Part shown: piece after piece, positions 24,016-33,620 of the stretch | How the letters are laid out: each line of letters starts with the position of its first letter | Numbering within the stretch: the stretch's first letter is position 1 | Assembly: GCA_025210475.1 (NCBI GenBank) | Contig: JAOARW010000030.1 | Location: 1-64,000, forward strand | From: Carboxylicivirga sp. | GTDB lineage: Bacteria > Bacteroidota > Bacteroidia > Bacteroidales > Marinilabiliaceae | DNA: 64,000 nt | Direction: 5' to 3' | Notes under the pieces: generated by a model | What the model saw: only the letters and a program-made list of their open reading frames with translations | Told to the model about the DNA's origin: nothing | The model's database searches: none | Made by a program: the position numbers and the translations under genes

Positions 24016-25329
24016 ATGTCAACATTTGAAATTTTAATGCCGAAAATGGGTGAGAGTGTCGAGGAAGCAACCATCACAAAGTGGTTTGTTTCGGAGGGTG
24101 ACACCGTTCAGGAAGATGATGTTTTATTGGAAATCGCAACCGATAAAGTGGATTCTGAAATTCCCTCGCCTGTGGCTGGTACTGTAAAAGAAATAAAATA
24201 CCAGGTGGATGATGTGGTTGCCGTTGGTTTACCGGTAGCTGTCATTTTGCTCGAAGGGGCGGAAGATACCACCGAAACAACTGAGGCAGCTCCTGCTGTT
24301 GAAATACCGACTGCCGAAGTAACTGTCAGCACTAGTGTTAGTTCCGATATTCAATCTATCAATGCTGAGTCTGATCGTTTCTATTCACCTCTGGTTCGCA
24401 ACATGGCCAAAACCGAAGGCATCACAGCCGATGAACTCGAAAAAATTGCGGGTAGCGGTAAAGATGGTCGTGTGACCAAAAAGGATATGCAGGATTATAT
24501 CGCCAATCGCGGACAGGCAAGTGCTCCTGCACCTGTTGCAAAACCTGTTCAGGCCGCCCCGGTTGCTTCATCACCGGCACCTGCGCCCAAAGAGCATAAG
24601 GTACATGTATCTGTTTCGGCACAAGATGAGATTGTTGAGATGGGACGCATGCGCAAAATGATTGCAGATCATATGGTGATGTCAAAGCAGGTTTCTCCTC
24701 ATGTAACCAGTGTGGTAGAGGCCGATGTGACCAACATGGTGCTTTGGCGTACGAAGATGAAAGATGCTTTCCAGAAGAAGTATGGTGAAAAGATCACTTA
24801 CATGCCAATTATCACCGAGGCTGTTGCACGAGCCTTGCGCGATTTTCCCGGCGTAAATGCATCGGTAGATGGCGATAACATCATCTTGCGTAAAGATGTG
24901 AATGTGGGCATGGCCGTTTCCTTACCATCGGGCGATTTGATTGTACCGGTGATTAAGCAGGCCGATCAGAAGAACCTGGTGGGATTAACGGGTGACGTTA
25001 ACCGCCTGGCCAATGATGCCCGTGCCAATAAGTTGTCGCCTGATGATATTCAGGGAGGTACGTTTACTATTACCAACTTTGGTTCTTTCAAAAACATCAT
25101 TGGTACACCAATTATTAACCAGCCTCAGGTGGCCATTTTGGCAACTGGCTCCATCGAGAAAAAACCGGCGGTGATTGAAACACCAACGGGCGATGTGATT
25201 GGTATTCGTCAAAAGATGTTCCTGTCTTTGTCGTACGATCATCGCATTGTCGACGGAGCATTGGGAGGAGCATTCCTGCGCCGCATAGCTGATTACCTAG
25301 AGGCTTTTGATATAGACAGAGAGATTTAA
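24016..25329 (+). CDS. bkdB: 2-oxoacid dehydrogenase E2 component (dihydrolipoyl acyltransferase), 437 aa
   Basis: ATG 24016 is chosen over the upstream TTG at 24007 because the lipoyl domain starts right there. The lipoyl domain (1-80) has the attachment Lys44 in ATDKVDSEI; the E1/E3-binding domain is about 122-160 ('SPLVRNMAKTEGI ... GRVTKKDM'); linkers are Ala/Pro-rich. The acyltransferase domain ends with SYDHRIVDGA (His409 catalytic). With the E1 gene downstream it forms a branched-chain or similar 2-oxoacid dehydrogenase complex that transfers acyl groups to CoA. E3 is not in this cluster. The exact substrate is inferred from the fused E1. Confidence 0.92.
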   Translation: MSTFEILMPKMGESVEEATITKWFVSEGDTVQEDDVLLEIATDKVDSEIPSPVAGTVKEIKYQVDDVVAVGLPVAVILLEGAEDTTETTEAAPAVEIPTAEVTVSTSVSSDIQSINAESDRFYSPLVRNMAKTEGITADELEKIAGSGKDGRVTKKDMQDYIANRGQASAPAPVAKPVQAAPVASSPAPAPKEHKVHVSVSAQDEIVEMGRMRKMIADHMVMSKQVSPHVTSVVEADVTNMVLWRTKMKDAFQKKYGEKITYMPIITEAVARALRDFPGVNASVDGDNIILRKDVNVGMAVSLPSGDLIVPVIKQADQKNLVGLTGDVNRLANDARANKLSPDDIQGGTFTITNFGSFKNIIGTPIINQPQVAILATGSIEKKPAVIETPTGDVIGIRQKMFLSLSYDHRIVDGALGGAFLRRIADYLEAFDIDREI

Positions 25330-25404
25330 TTATTGATACAATCAAAGTGATGGTGGATCAATCGATAACTACCATCACTTTTACTCACACAAAAAATAAT
25401 TCAT

Positions 25405-27450
25405 ATGAGTGATATTCCCAAGATACATTCCATCAATAAAACAGATAAGGAGACTTTATTAAAGTGGTACCGTCTTCTGTTTTTAGGACGTACATTAGAC
25501 GAAAAAGCGCCCAATTACCTGAAGCAGGCCATTGGTTGGTCGTACCATGCCCCGGCTGCCGGACACGATGGCATTCAATTGGCGATCGGTCAGGTTTTTG
25601 ATCGCTCTAAAGATCATTTGTTCCCCTATTACCGCGATTTGGTAACCAACGTTTCAGCCGGATTAACGGCCGAAGAGATTATTTACAACGGAATTTCCAA
25701 AGATGCCGATGTGGCTGGTGGTGGCCGCCACATGTCGAATCATTTTGCCAAACCCGAATGGAACATCCATAATGTTTCTTCCTGCACGGGTAACCATACT
25801 TTGCATGCCGTGGGTATCGCCCGTGCCATCAAAACCTATGAAGCTAAGGGTGTGGCCTATAGTTCTCAGGGTGAATCATCGGTGTCCGAAGGTTATGTTT
25901 ACGAGGCCATTAATGGAGCTTCGAAAGAGCAGTTGCCGGTGGTGTTTGTCTTTCAGGATAATGGTTACGGTATTTCGGTGCCTAAGAAAGACCAGACGGC
26001 CAACCGAAAGGTGGGACGTAATTTCGAGAGTCTGAAAAACTTGCGGGTGATGTACTGTAATGGCAAGGATGTGTTTGATTCGATGAACACCATGCTAGAA
26101 GCGAGTAAATGGTCCGAAGAAAACCAGAAACCAGTAATTGTACAGGCCAACTGTGTGCGTATTCATTCGCACAGTAATTCTGATCGTCACGATTTGTATC
26201 GCGATGATAATGAGTTGGCTTATGTAAAAGAGTACGATCCATTGGCCAAATACCGCCGTTTGTTATTGCGCTACAACCGTGCTACAGAAGAGGAGCTGAA
26301 GGCCATTGAAGAAGATGTGGCAGCGGAGGTGAAGGTGGCTCACCGTAAAGGAATGGCAGCACCACATCCAACGCCGGAATCAATCCATGATTTTGTGCTT
26401 CCGGAGCCTTATGTTTCAAGTAAATACCCCGATGGTACGCATACTGAAACCAGTGAACCTAAGAAACTGATTCAGGGGCTGAATGAAACTTTAAAAGCGG
26501 AGTTTCGTCATAACCCGGATACATATATTTGGGGACAGGATATTGCCAACAAAGATAAGGGGGGTATCTTCAATGTTTCCAAAGGCATGCAGCAGGAATT
26601 CGGTAAGAAACGTGTGTTTAATGCACCTATTGCTGAGGACTTTATCATGGGAACAGCCAACGGCATGGTGCGCTATAATAAGGACATCCGTGTGGTGGTC
26701 GAAGGCGCTGAATTTGCCGATTATTTCTGGCCGGCTATGGAGCAGTTTGTGGAAACGACACACGAGTATTGGCGAACCAAAGGACAGTTTTCACCAAATA
26801 TTACGGTGCGCTTAGCCTCAGGTGGTTACATTGGTGGCGGACTTTACCACTCGCAGACCATAGAAGGTGCTTTGGCCACTTTCCCGGGTGTACGCATTGT
26901 GTATCCATCTTATGCCGATGATGCGGCGGGCTTGTTACGCACCAGTATGCGTTCCGAGGGTATGACAGTTTTTCTGGAGCCCAAGGCCTTGTATAATGCA
27001 CCGAAAGCAGCCACGCCGATACCGGAAGATTTCGAGGTGCCTTTTGGAAAGGCGCGTACCCGTCGCCAAGGTAAAGACCTGACAATTTTAACTTATGGAA
27101 ATACTACACACATGTGTGTGGAGGTGGCTGATCAATTGGCCAAAGAAGGATTGGGTGAGATCGAAGTCATCGACCTGCGTTCCATTATTCCATTGGATTC
27201 AGAGGCCATTATTGAGTCGATCAAAAAGACCTCAAAAGCTTTGGTCGTGCATGAAGATAAGGTATTTGGTGGTTTTGGCGGCGAGATTGCAGCCCAGGTA
27301 ACATCCGATGCCTTTGAATACCTGGATGCACCGGTTAAGCGTGTTGGATCGACCTTTACCCCGGTGGGCTTTAACCGCACATTGGAAGCGGCTGTGTTGC
27401 CAAATAATCAGCGCATTATGGATGCAGCCAAAGAATTATTAGCTTACTAA
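25405..27450 (+). CDS. bkdA: Fused E1 alpha-beta 2-oxoacid dehydrogenase (branched-chain type), 681 aa
   Basis: Residues 1 to about 330 are the alpha part (TPP-binding; 'QGESSVSEGYVYEAINGASK' in place of the GDG motif, then 'FVFQDNGYGISVP'). Residues about 345-681 are the beta part ('GQDIANKDKGGIF', 'PIAEDFIMGTANG', 'RLASGGYIGGGLYHSQ', 'VHEDKVFGGFGGEIAA'). Such alpha-beta fusions are standard for Bacteroidetes branched-chain dehydrogenases. It lies 75 bp after the E2 gene in the same direction and supplies the decarboxylase step. Confidence 0.92.
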   Translation: MSDIPKIHSINKTDKETLLKWYRLLFLGRTLDEKAPNYLKQAIGWSYHAPAAGHDGIQLAIGQVFDRSKDHLFPYYRDLVTNVSAGLTAEEIIYNGISKDADVAGGGRHMSNHFAKPEWNIHNVSSCTGNHTLHAVGIARAIKTYEAKGVAYSSQGESSVSEGYVYEAINGASKEQLPVVFVFQDNGYGISVPKKDQTANRKVGRNFESLKNLRVMYCNGKDVFDSMNTMLEASKWSEENQKPVIVQANCVRIHSHSNSDRHDLYRDDNELAYVKEYDPLAKYRRLLLRYNRATEEELKAIEEDVAAEVKVAHRKGMAAPHPTPESIHDFVLPEPYVSSKYPDGTHTETSEPKKLIQGLNETLKAEFRHNPDTYIWGQDIANKDKGGIFNVSKGMQQEFGKKRVFNAPIAEDFIMGTANGMVRYNKDIRVVVEGAEFADYFWPAMEQFVETTHEYWRTKGQFSPNITVRLASGGYIGGGLYHSQTIEGALATFPGVRIVYPSYADDAAGLLRTSMRSEGMTVFLEPKALYNAPKAATPIPEDFEVPFGKARTRRQGKDLTILTYGNTTHMCVEVADQLAKEGLGEIEVIDLRSIIPLDSEAIIESIKKTSKALVVHEDKVFGGFGGEIAAQVTSDAFEYLDAPVKRVGSTFTPVGFNRTLEAAVLPNNQRIMDAAKELLAY

Positions 27451-27464
27451 ATTGGATGAGAATT

Positions 27465-27968
27465 ATGAAGAAAACAGGTATATTCTATAGTTTCCGCTCG
27501 GTTAAAACGGCCCAGCAGGTCAAAAAGATTATCAAACTTCTGGATGAAGAAATCGAAACGGTGGATGTGGACATTGCCACCGGGGAGGATTTTATGAAGT
27601 TCAGTAATTATATACTGGCGGTGCCAACATGGTTCGATGGTGAGCTACCCAATTATTGGGATGAGTTTTTACCGGCCATAGAGGATGCAGATTTGAGCGC
27701 TAAGCGATTTGCCATCTTCGGCGGTGGTGACCAGAAAGGTTATCCGGAAAATTTTGTGGATGGCATTGGCCTGATGGCGAATCTTCTGGAAGAAAAAGGT
27801 GGACAGATTGTTGGTCTAACATCTACTGAAGGATATGATTTTGAAGGCAGTATTGCCCAACGTGGTGATCAGTTTGCCGGACTGGCGCTGGACATCGAGA
27901 ATCAGGCTGCACTTTCCAACGAACGCATCGAAAAGTGGGTAGAGGCCTTAAAAAAAGAATTCCAATAG
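27465..27968 (+). CDS. Flavodoxin-like protein with a degenerate phosphate loop, 167 aa
   Basis: ATG 27465 gives the usual short flavodoxin N-terminus; 27456 is a possible alternative. 'PTWFDGELPNYWDEFLP', 'FAIFGGGDQKGYPENFVD' and 'GYDFEGS' correspond to the FMN-loop and core segments of long-chain flavodoxins. The FMN-phosphate loop, normally (S/T)-x-T-G-N-T near the N-terminus, reads FYSFRSVKTAQQ here, so the Thr/Gly residues are lost. It may bind FMN weakly or have another role. It follows the E1 gene closely and is probably co-transcribed. Confidence 0.85.
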   Translation: MKKTGIFYSFRSVKTAQQVKKIIKLLDEEIETVDVDIATGEDFMKFSNYILAVPTWFDGELPNYWDEFLPAIEDADLSAKRFAIFGGGDQKGYPENFVDGIGLMANLLEEKGGQIVGLTSTEGYDFEGSIAQRGDQFAGLALDIENQAALSNERIEKWVEALKKEFQ

Positions 27969-27990
27969 CTATTTTATTGCTCAATTTTAT

Positions 27991-28021
27991 GGGGATGGTT
28001 CTGTGAATCATCCCTTTTTTA
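27991..28021 (+). terminator. Rho-independent terminator
   Basis: GGGATGGTT-CTGTG-AATCATCCC forms a 9-bp stem (one G-T pair) followed by TTTTTT. It ends the E2-E1-flavodoxin unit. Confidence 0.85.
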
Positions 28022-29322
28022 TTCAACTTAAGTGTTTTATTAGCTGCTAAGCTAAATATAAAAGTCAGCCGTTCTATATTCTATTAGCCTGACGTTCCTT
28101 CCATTTCAAGCAAGAACTTAAGTCACAAGCGGAGCTCCTAAGTGGCTTAAAAAAATGTAACCATATTACTAAAAGAATCTGCATTAAAATTTAGTAGTGA
28201 CATTGGAGTAGTTTGCTTCAGAGTAGTCATCGATAATTGCGTTACAATTCCATTGTATATTTTTTGTGATACAAAAATAAACGATGGTTTTTTATATATC
28301 ATAATTAAATGGCCTAGATTTTAATATTTCCGCAGGACTGATTAGTTGTTCGAAAGATTAAAAAACCGTTTTAGCTCAAAAAAGATGTTCTTTTTGCTTA
28401 ATAGAAGAGTAGATGATATTTCATTTACAATTGGCGATTCAAAATTATTTACAAATGACAATTGTAATCTTTCAACTTTAAAATAAACAAAGAAGGGTAG
28501 GAGATATGTAAGTTACATATGTAATAAGACAGAATACAAAATAACTTAGCACATATGTAAACAACAAAGAATCGATCTTATCTTTTTAGGCTACAAATTT
28601 CATATGTGGATTAACAATTCTCACATAGACCTTAATGCTCTATACACCCTAAATGTTTCAGTTGATAAACGACATAAATACCTATAATCCAATCTTTAAA
28701 GAGTATCACTTAAAGTAAATGTGAAATTAATGACAAATACACATGTATATTTATGCAAAAACAAAATTTAATTAAGTGCCAATCACCCATATAACCCACT
28801 AAACCAGTGTTTTAAAATATTTATCTAAACTCAAACTTCCATTGCTTTATTAGTGTTGAATATCAAGTGTTTACAGATCTAATCAAACGTGGTTAATGTG
28901 ACAATGAATGGGAAATACACCTGTTTGATGTTCTACACCATTAATTATAGAACATTAGATTATAAGAGGTTAAGTGATGCAACTAAAGTATTTGTTAGTC
29001 GTGAAGTAAGCGAGTAAAGTTGTGTCTCGGATAATTTAGACTTTTAAAGTACAAATGTAATTCGCATTGTTTTTTTATTATACAAACATTTGTAAACACC
29101 GTTTACTATAATTACATTTGTACCCGAAGTTGTATATGAAGCTATGTTACAAATGACAATCGGGCCTAATTACATCTGTACACATATCGGTTGGAGGTTA
29201 ATTGACAGACGTAACAAGTTGCTTGGTTACAGATTTGAATTTACATTTATTAATATTACCGTACGGTCAATAGATATTTGTAAATAGCTTCCTTTAAGTA
29301 TTAAAAGAAATTCATTGGTATT
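28022..29322. other. 1.3-kb region without a convincing gene, rich in TTACA-N2-TGTAA palindromes
   Basis: Very AT-rich, with no frame of useful length. It holds many copies or close variants of an inverted repeat TTACA-N2-TGTAA, for example 28513-28524 (perfect TTACATATGTAA), 28550-28560, 29049-29060, 29086-29095, 29112-29122, 29146-29158 and 29170-29180. The region ends at an XRE-type regulator. It may be an operator array, a non-coding RNA locus or the remains of a lost gene. Confidence 0.6.
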
Positions 29323-29778
29323 ATGAAAGAACGCATTGAAGCCATTATTCAGCACGAACGCCTGACTCCATCGCAATTTGCCGACACGATAGGTGTGCAG
29401 CGATCCGGTGTTTCACATATATTGTCCGGCAGGAATAAGCCCAGTGTGGACTTTTTAAATAAACTATTATCCCGCTTTCCTCATTTCAGTGGCGATTGGT
29501 TAATAACCGGTCATGGACAAATGCTTGCCGGCACAGCTTCTACAAACTTAAATAATGAGCAGTTAAGTTTGGATATAAAACAGGCAGATAAGCCGAAAAC
29601 GAGCTTTAAAATGCCTAAAAAAGAGCTGAAAGAAGAAGTGCCTGTCCAATATGAAAGCAAACAGGAACAAAAGCCCTTGCTGAATGTTCCTCCTTTAATA
29701 CCCGGTGGTGACAAGCCCATCGAGCGCATCATTGTTTTTTATAAGGATAAGAGTTTTAGCGATTACCGTCCGGAATAA
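29323..29778 (+). CDS. XRE-type helix-turn-helix regulator, 151 aa
   Basis: The N-terminal 70 residues form a Cro/CI-type HTH: 'LTPSQFADTIGVQRSGVSHI' with the recognition helix around QRSGVSHILSG and the following 'RNKPSVDFLNKLLSRFP'. The C-terminal half is Lys/Glu/Pro-rich linker and a short conserved end ('ERIIVFYKDKSFSDYRP'). It probably binds DNA as a dimer. The dense TTACA-N2-TGTAA sites upstream and at the pyrK promoter are candidate operators, but the link is inference. Confidence 0.85.
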   Translation: MKERIEAIIQHERLTPSQFADTIGVQRSGVSHILSGRNKPSVDFLNKLLSRFPHFSGDWLITGHGQMLAGTASTNLNNEQLSLDIKQADKPKTSFKMPKKELKEEVPVQYESKQEQKPLLNVPPLIPGGDKPIERIIVFYKDKSFSDYRPE

Positions 29779-29905
29779 GTCATCTTAGGTGCCTTAATTG
29801 CCTTTATATTGGCTAAAATGTATCGTATGCAGAAACATAGAGGTTTTATTAAGCTTAGGGCTAGTTACTGGTATGGTGATTTCCTTTGAACAAAGTCGGG
29901 AATTC

Positions 29906-29965
29906 TTCTGATAAACCACTTTTTTTGGTATCTTTGTCCAATTTTGAGCAGTTTACAACTGTAAA
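29906..29965 (+). promoter_or_regulatory. Probable pyrK promoter and operator-like palindrome
   Basis: TATCTTTG at 29929-29936 matches the Bacteroidetes -7 element, with a weak -33-like TTCTG at 29906-29910 (18-bp spacer). The palindrome TTTACAACTGTAAA (29952-29965) lies 16 bp after the -7 element, close to the expected transcription start, and would be a good repressor site. Confidence 0.5.
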
Positions 29966-30008
29966 CAGCAGTGAATTGTATTTGTACTATTAATTGTTAA
30001 CAAGATAC

Positions 30009-30779
30009 ATGAAGAAATACATCGACGATTTTAAGGTCATTAAAAATGAACGCTTAAACAACGAGTATGTTATCCTCACCCTTAAACATCCGGCAGAATT
30101 GCCTGAAATGTTACCTGGTCAGTTTGTTGAAGTCAGGGTAGACAATGGTCCTAATACCTTTCTTAGGCGCCCAATTTCGATCCACGATGCAGATCCGGAC
30201 AACAACACCATGAAACTCTTGGTTCAGGAGATTGGCGAAGGCACCCGTTTAATGGGACAGTTAAAGGAAGGTGACATTTGTAACCTGGTGTATCCGCTGG
30301 GTAATTCCTTTTCTTTACCTGATAAGCCTCGTGTTCTTTTGGTTGGCGGCGGTTGTGGTATCGCACCCTTATTGCTGATGGGACGTCACCTGAAAGCCAA
30401 TGGTATCGAACCTCGTTTTTTGCTGGGAGCCCGTAGTGCAGAAGGATTAATTGCACTGGAGGACTTTAGATCGGTAGGTGAAGTGTTTACCACTACCGAA
30501 GATGGTTCGGAGGGTACCAAGGGTTATGTGATCCATCACCCGATTATGCGCACCCATGAACCGGAAATCGATATGATTTATACCTGTGGTCCGGAAGCCA
30601 TGATGAAGGTGGTGGCCAAATATGCCAAGAATCACGGCATAAAATGTGAGGTGTCGCTGGAAAACCATATGGCTTGTGGTTTTGGCGCTTGTTTATGCTG
30701 TGTGGCAGATACGTTAAATGGCCATAAATGTACTTGTACAGATGGTCCGGTGTTTGATTCAACTTATTTAAAATGGTAG
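30009..30779 (+). CDS. pyrK: Dihydroorotate dehydrogenase electron-transfer subunit, 256 aa
   Basis: ATG 30009 is preferred to an upstream TTG at 29994. The FAD-binding half shows '[11 protein letters not shown]' (RxxS-type), the NAD-binding half '[14 protein letters not shown]', and the C-terminus the 2Fe-2S cysteines in '[13 protein letters not shown] ... CTCTDGPVF'. This matches PyrK, which passes electrons from dihydroorotate to NAD+ in type 1B dihydroorotate dehydrogenase. It overlaps pyrD by 7 bp, as expected for the two-subunit enzyme of pyrimidine biosynthesis. Confidence 0.95.
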   Translation: MKKYIDDFKVIKNERLNNEYVILTLKHPAELPEMLPGQFVEVRVDNGPNTFLRRPISIHDADPDNNTMKLLVQEIGEGTRLMGQLKEGDICNLVYPLGNSFSLPDKPRVLLVGGGCGIAPLLLMGRHLKANGIEPRFLLGARSAEGLIALEDFRSVGEVFTTTEDGSEGTKGYVIHHPIMRTHEPEIDMIYTCGPEAMMKVVAKYAKNHGIKCEVSLENHMACGFGACLCCVADTLNGHKCTCTDGPVFDSTYLKW

Positions 30780-31684
30780 ACTTAACGATAGATTTAAACG
30801 GATTAACGCTTAAAAATCCGGTGATGACGGCCTCGGGGACCTTTGGTTACGGTGAGGAATTTATGGACTTTTTTGATATCAGTCGCCTAGGTGGCGTGCT
30901 GGTAAAGGGAACGACGCTGGAGCACCGCGAAGGTAATGCCTATCCGCGCATGGCTGAAACGCCCCAGGGAATGCTAAATGCTGTTGGCCTGCAGAATAAA
31001 GGGGTGCATTACTTTGCCGAGCATATTTATCCCCGCATCAAGAATTATCAGACCCATATGCTTGTAAATGTGTCAGGATCAACCATTGAGGATTACATAA
31101 AAACAGCCGAGGTGGTTAATGATTTGGATCGGATCCCGGGCATTGAACTGAATATCTCTTGTCCGAACGTAAAAGAAGGCGGTATGGCATTTGGTACCAG
31201 TTGTCCTTCGGCAGCGGCTGTAGTGGAGGCTGTCAAAAAGGTGTATAAGAAGCACCTGATGGTAAAATTATCGCCTAACGTAACCAATATAGCAGAAATT
31301 GGCGCTGCTGTTGAAGCGGCAGGAGCCGATTCGATTTCACTGATTAACACGCTCTTGGGCATGGCTATAGATGCCAAAACACGTAAGCCGATCTTGTCAA
31401 CCATTACAGGGGGCTTATCCGGTCCGGCTGTGAAACCGGTGGCTTTACGAATGGTTTGGCAGGTGGCTCAGGCCGTTAATGTACCGGTGGTAGGTATGGG
31501 TGGCATCATGAATACCATGGATGCTGTTGAGTTTATGCTGGCTGGTGCTTCGGCCATACAGGTTGGTACAGCTAACTTTATTGATCCTTGTGTGACCGCT
31601 AAAATTGTGGATGGATTGGAGAGTTATTGCCAGGAGAATGGCTTTGATAAGGTTAGTGACCTGGTTGGTGCCATGGAAGTTTAG
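30773..31684 (+). CDS. pyrD: Dihydroorotate dehydrogenase catalytic subunit (type 1B), 303 aa
   Basis: FMN-barrel signatures are present: '[15 protein letters not shown]', '[11 protein letters not shown]', '[13 protein letters not shown]' (the Cys of the class 1B active site), '[13 protein letters not shown]', '[15 protein letters not shown]' and '[20 protein letters not shown]'. It oxidises dihydroorotate to orotate with FMN and relies on PyrK for NAD+ reduction. The length is standard. Translationally coupled to pyrK. Confidence 0.96.
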   Translation: MVDLTIDLNGLTLKNPVMTASGTFGYGEEFMDFFDISRLGGVLVKGTTLEHREGNAYPRMAETPQGMLNAVGLQNKGVHYFAEHIYPRIKNYQTHMLVNVSGSTIEDYIKTAEVVNDLDRIPGIELNISCPNVKEGGMAFGTSCPSAAAVVEAVKKVYKKHLMVKLSPNVTNIAEIGAAVEAAGADSISLINTLLGMAIDAKTRKPILSTITGGLSGPAVKPVALRMVWQVAQAVNVPVVGMGGIMNTMDAVEFMLAGASAIQVGTANFIDPCVTAKIVDGLESYCQENGFDKVSDLVGAMEV

Positions 31685-31709
31685 TAAGCTTAATTAATTA
31701 CAATATATG

Positions 31710-31735
31710 AGCTCGCTTTTTGGCGGGCTTTTTCT
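31710..31735 (+). terminator. Rho-independent terminator after pyrD
   Basis: AGCTCGC (31710-31716) pairs with GCGGGCT (31723-31729, one G-T pair) and is followed by a T-rich run. Confidence 0.8.
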
Positions 31736-32250
31736 TTATATTTTTAGTTTACATCTGTAGTATACAATTGTAAATTGTTGTTTAATCCTAGGTGTATTAC
31801 AAATGTAGCATAGTGATTATCTACTGAATGTCATTTAGTTATGTCATTAATCTAGTGCAGTATACCTTTGTTAATTTCTTAGTTGAAAGGATATAAACCG
31901 ATTAACTTCGGATAATTAGTAAAATGGGTGAACATGTGTTTTGCAATTTATTTGCTATAACATCAAGTTATACTAATTGAAGTTAAGATGATTAATGCTT
32001 GTAACAATGCTTAATTGCCATTACTGTACTGATAGATGGATACAATCGTATTGGATTTAGTACATTAACAACTTGTTTTAAGACTTTAAAATGAGGTTCT
32101 GTCGGGTCTTTTTATGGACATAAACAGCAACTATATGGTGCTGAAATCGATTTGTTTTTTCTTTACAGACTGTGTAAAATTTATGCCTAGACCCAGAATT
32201 TGGATGTGATCCATGATCTTGGCTATGAATAAAAGAAGATTCTGTATACG
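31736..32250. other. 515-bp AT-rich gap with more TTACA-N2-TGTAA sites
   Basis: No convincing gene. TTTACATCTGTA at 31748-31759, ACAATTGTAA at 31764-31773 and TTACAAATGTA at 31797-31807 extend the palindrome family seen at 28.4-29.2 kb. The rest is plain AT-rich sequence. Confidence 0.5.
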
Positions 32251-32279
32251 AAAAAAGCCCCGTAAAACGAGGCTTTTTG
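32251..32279 (-). terminator. Terminator downstream of tRNA-Lys
   Basis: AAAAAGCC-CCGTAAAACGA-GGCTTTTT forms an 8-bp stem, extended inside by CGT/ACG, with T runs on both strands. It follows the minus-strand tRNA by three bases. Confidence 0.85.
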
Positions 32280-32282
32280 TGG

Positions 32283-32355
32283 TGACTCAGCAGGGATTCG
32301 AACCCTGGACCCACGCCTTAAAAGGGCGTTGCTCTACCAGCTGAGCTACTGAGTC
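32283..32355 (-). tRNA. tRNA-Lys (anticodon TTT)
   Basis: The minus strand reads GACTCAG...CTGAGTC as acceptor stem, a D arm GCTC/GAGC, an anticodon stem ACGCC/GGCGT with loop CTTTTAA (anticodon TTT), a T arm CAGGG/CCCTG with TTCGAAT, and discriminator A. CCA is not encoded. Confidence 0.96.
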
Positions 32356-32459
32356 ATCCTTTTTGCTTTTGCGCTTGCAAATATAGAGCATGTGTGCCAT
32401 ATACGCAAATTTTACTTTCGAATTAGGCACTTTTTTTCAGTAGAAAAACAGCAAGTTTT

Positions 32460-33614
32460 TTAGCTACTGATGCTTAAGCGCTGATTATTTTTTGCAATTA
32501 GATTAATCACTGGCTTAAAATACTGGCGGATGGTCATCCAACGCTGCGGATATTGCTCAAATAACTGTAAAATCCGAACCTTATTTTTGCGTAAAGCATC
32601 CGATATGGCGGGTGCCGTAATGGGTTTTAACATCGATGCACCCACATCTGCGCTGGTGATGGGCATACCTTCCTGATATAAGCGATCGGCTGCTTCTTCC
32701 AGGCGATCCAGTAACAGCATGGTCTTATTTTGACGACTTACCGGCTGTTGTTCCTTTACAGTGCTCACTTCCGCTCTTGGTACGGAAGGAAGACTGATAT
32801 AGGCTTGTTCTATGATCAGCTCATCTCCTGGTGTATATGGTAATAGGTTACAAATGTAATCAATACAATTGTCAATTGCTGACTTAATCCGATCATATGA
32901 GGCATTGCTGGTCAATATAAATTCTTCAGCTTTCTCCGACATAACATAATTAAGCCCGTCTCTCTCACTTAATTTAAGAAGGTACGAATCTAACCAAAGT
33001 TTTTTCCAATCAGAAAATTCCTCTTGCTGCTTGTTTACATCCAACTGTCTGGCTTCAAGAATGTTTTTCGTCTGCTGGCGAAAGGTATTTTCTTTGATTT
33101 TAGAAGCCTGAAAATTATTTAATGTGATTTCAGCGAAACGACTGGCCATATTTCCAATAATAGCTTTATGGCTCGTCTCTATTTGTGTTTTGTTGTCGCT
33201 AATGCCAAAATTACTGCAGTCGTTTCTGAAAAATAAATACGATAAAATGCACGATTGTTTGACCTGACTTCTGATCAGCAAAACCAAATATTGTGCTTCA
33301 GAAAACAAATCCAACTGCGATATACTTAAGTGATTCTGCCGAATAAATGGTAAATGTTCAGGGCGCAACCATTGATAAGCTACTTTTTCAGCACTAAGTT
33401 CCCTCAGTTTTGGCATCATTTCATCGCCCAGGGCCATTGGCATGTATGCATGCTGATACTGACGGTTCCATTCCATGGCTTCAAAGCTTTGTGGCTGAGC
33501 ATCGTTTGCGTAAAAAGTAATAACCCGGTCGAGGCCATTCAAATACAGTTGCCACTGCTCCAACAAAAAGATGGCAGGGTGCTGCTGATACTGTATTTTA
33601 TTCGGGTTATTCAT
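32460..33614 (-). CDS. Hypothetical protein, 384 aa, possibly DNA-binding
   Basis: No signal peptide or membrane span. The middle is helical (about 150-230). The C-terminal 100 residues read like a winged-helix or HTH region ('LLLDRLEEAADRLYQEGMPI', then 'TSADVGASMLKPITAPAISDALRKNKVRI', then 'LFEQYPQRWMTIRQYFKPV'). I do not recognise the family. Its start faces a cluster of ATTAAGT repeats (33621-33704), which would suit an autoregulated DNA-binding protein. A TTACAAATGTAA palindrome lies within the gene at 32848-32859. Confidence 0.75.
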   Translation of the reverse strand: MNNPNKIQYQQHPAIFLLEQWQLYLNGLDRVITFYANDAQPQSFEAMEWNRQYQHAYMPMALGDEMMPKLRELSAEKVAYQWLRPEHLPFIRQNHLSISQLDLFSEAQYLVLLIRSQVKQSCILSYLFFRNDCSNFGISDNKTQIETSHKAIIGNMASRFAEITLNNFQASKIKENTFRQQTKNILEARQLDVNKQQEEFSDWKKLWLDSYLLKLSERDGLNYVMSEKAEEFILTSNASYDRIKSAIDNCIDYICNLLPYTPGDELIIEQAYISLPSVPRAEVSTVKEQQPVSRQNKTMLLLDRLEEAADRLYQEGMPITSADVGASMLKPITAPAISDALRKNKVRILQLFEQYPQRWMTIRQYFKPVINLIAKNNQRLSISS

Positions 33615-33620
33615 CTGATT

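Noticed and set aside
28100..28150. Hairpin AAGTCAC...GTGGCTT as a terminator
   Set aside because: It is followed by A rather than T on the plus strand and lies over 100 bp after a better terminator.
28441..29180. Regular palindromes resembling a CRISPR array
   Set aside because: Units are short, unevenly spaced and not separated by unique spacers of constant length; no cas genes are present.
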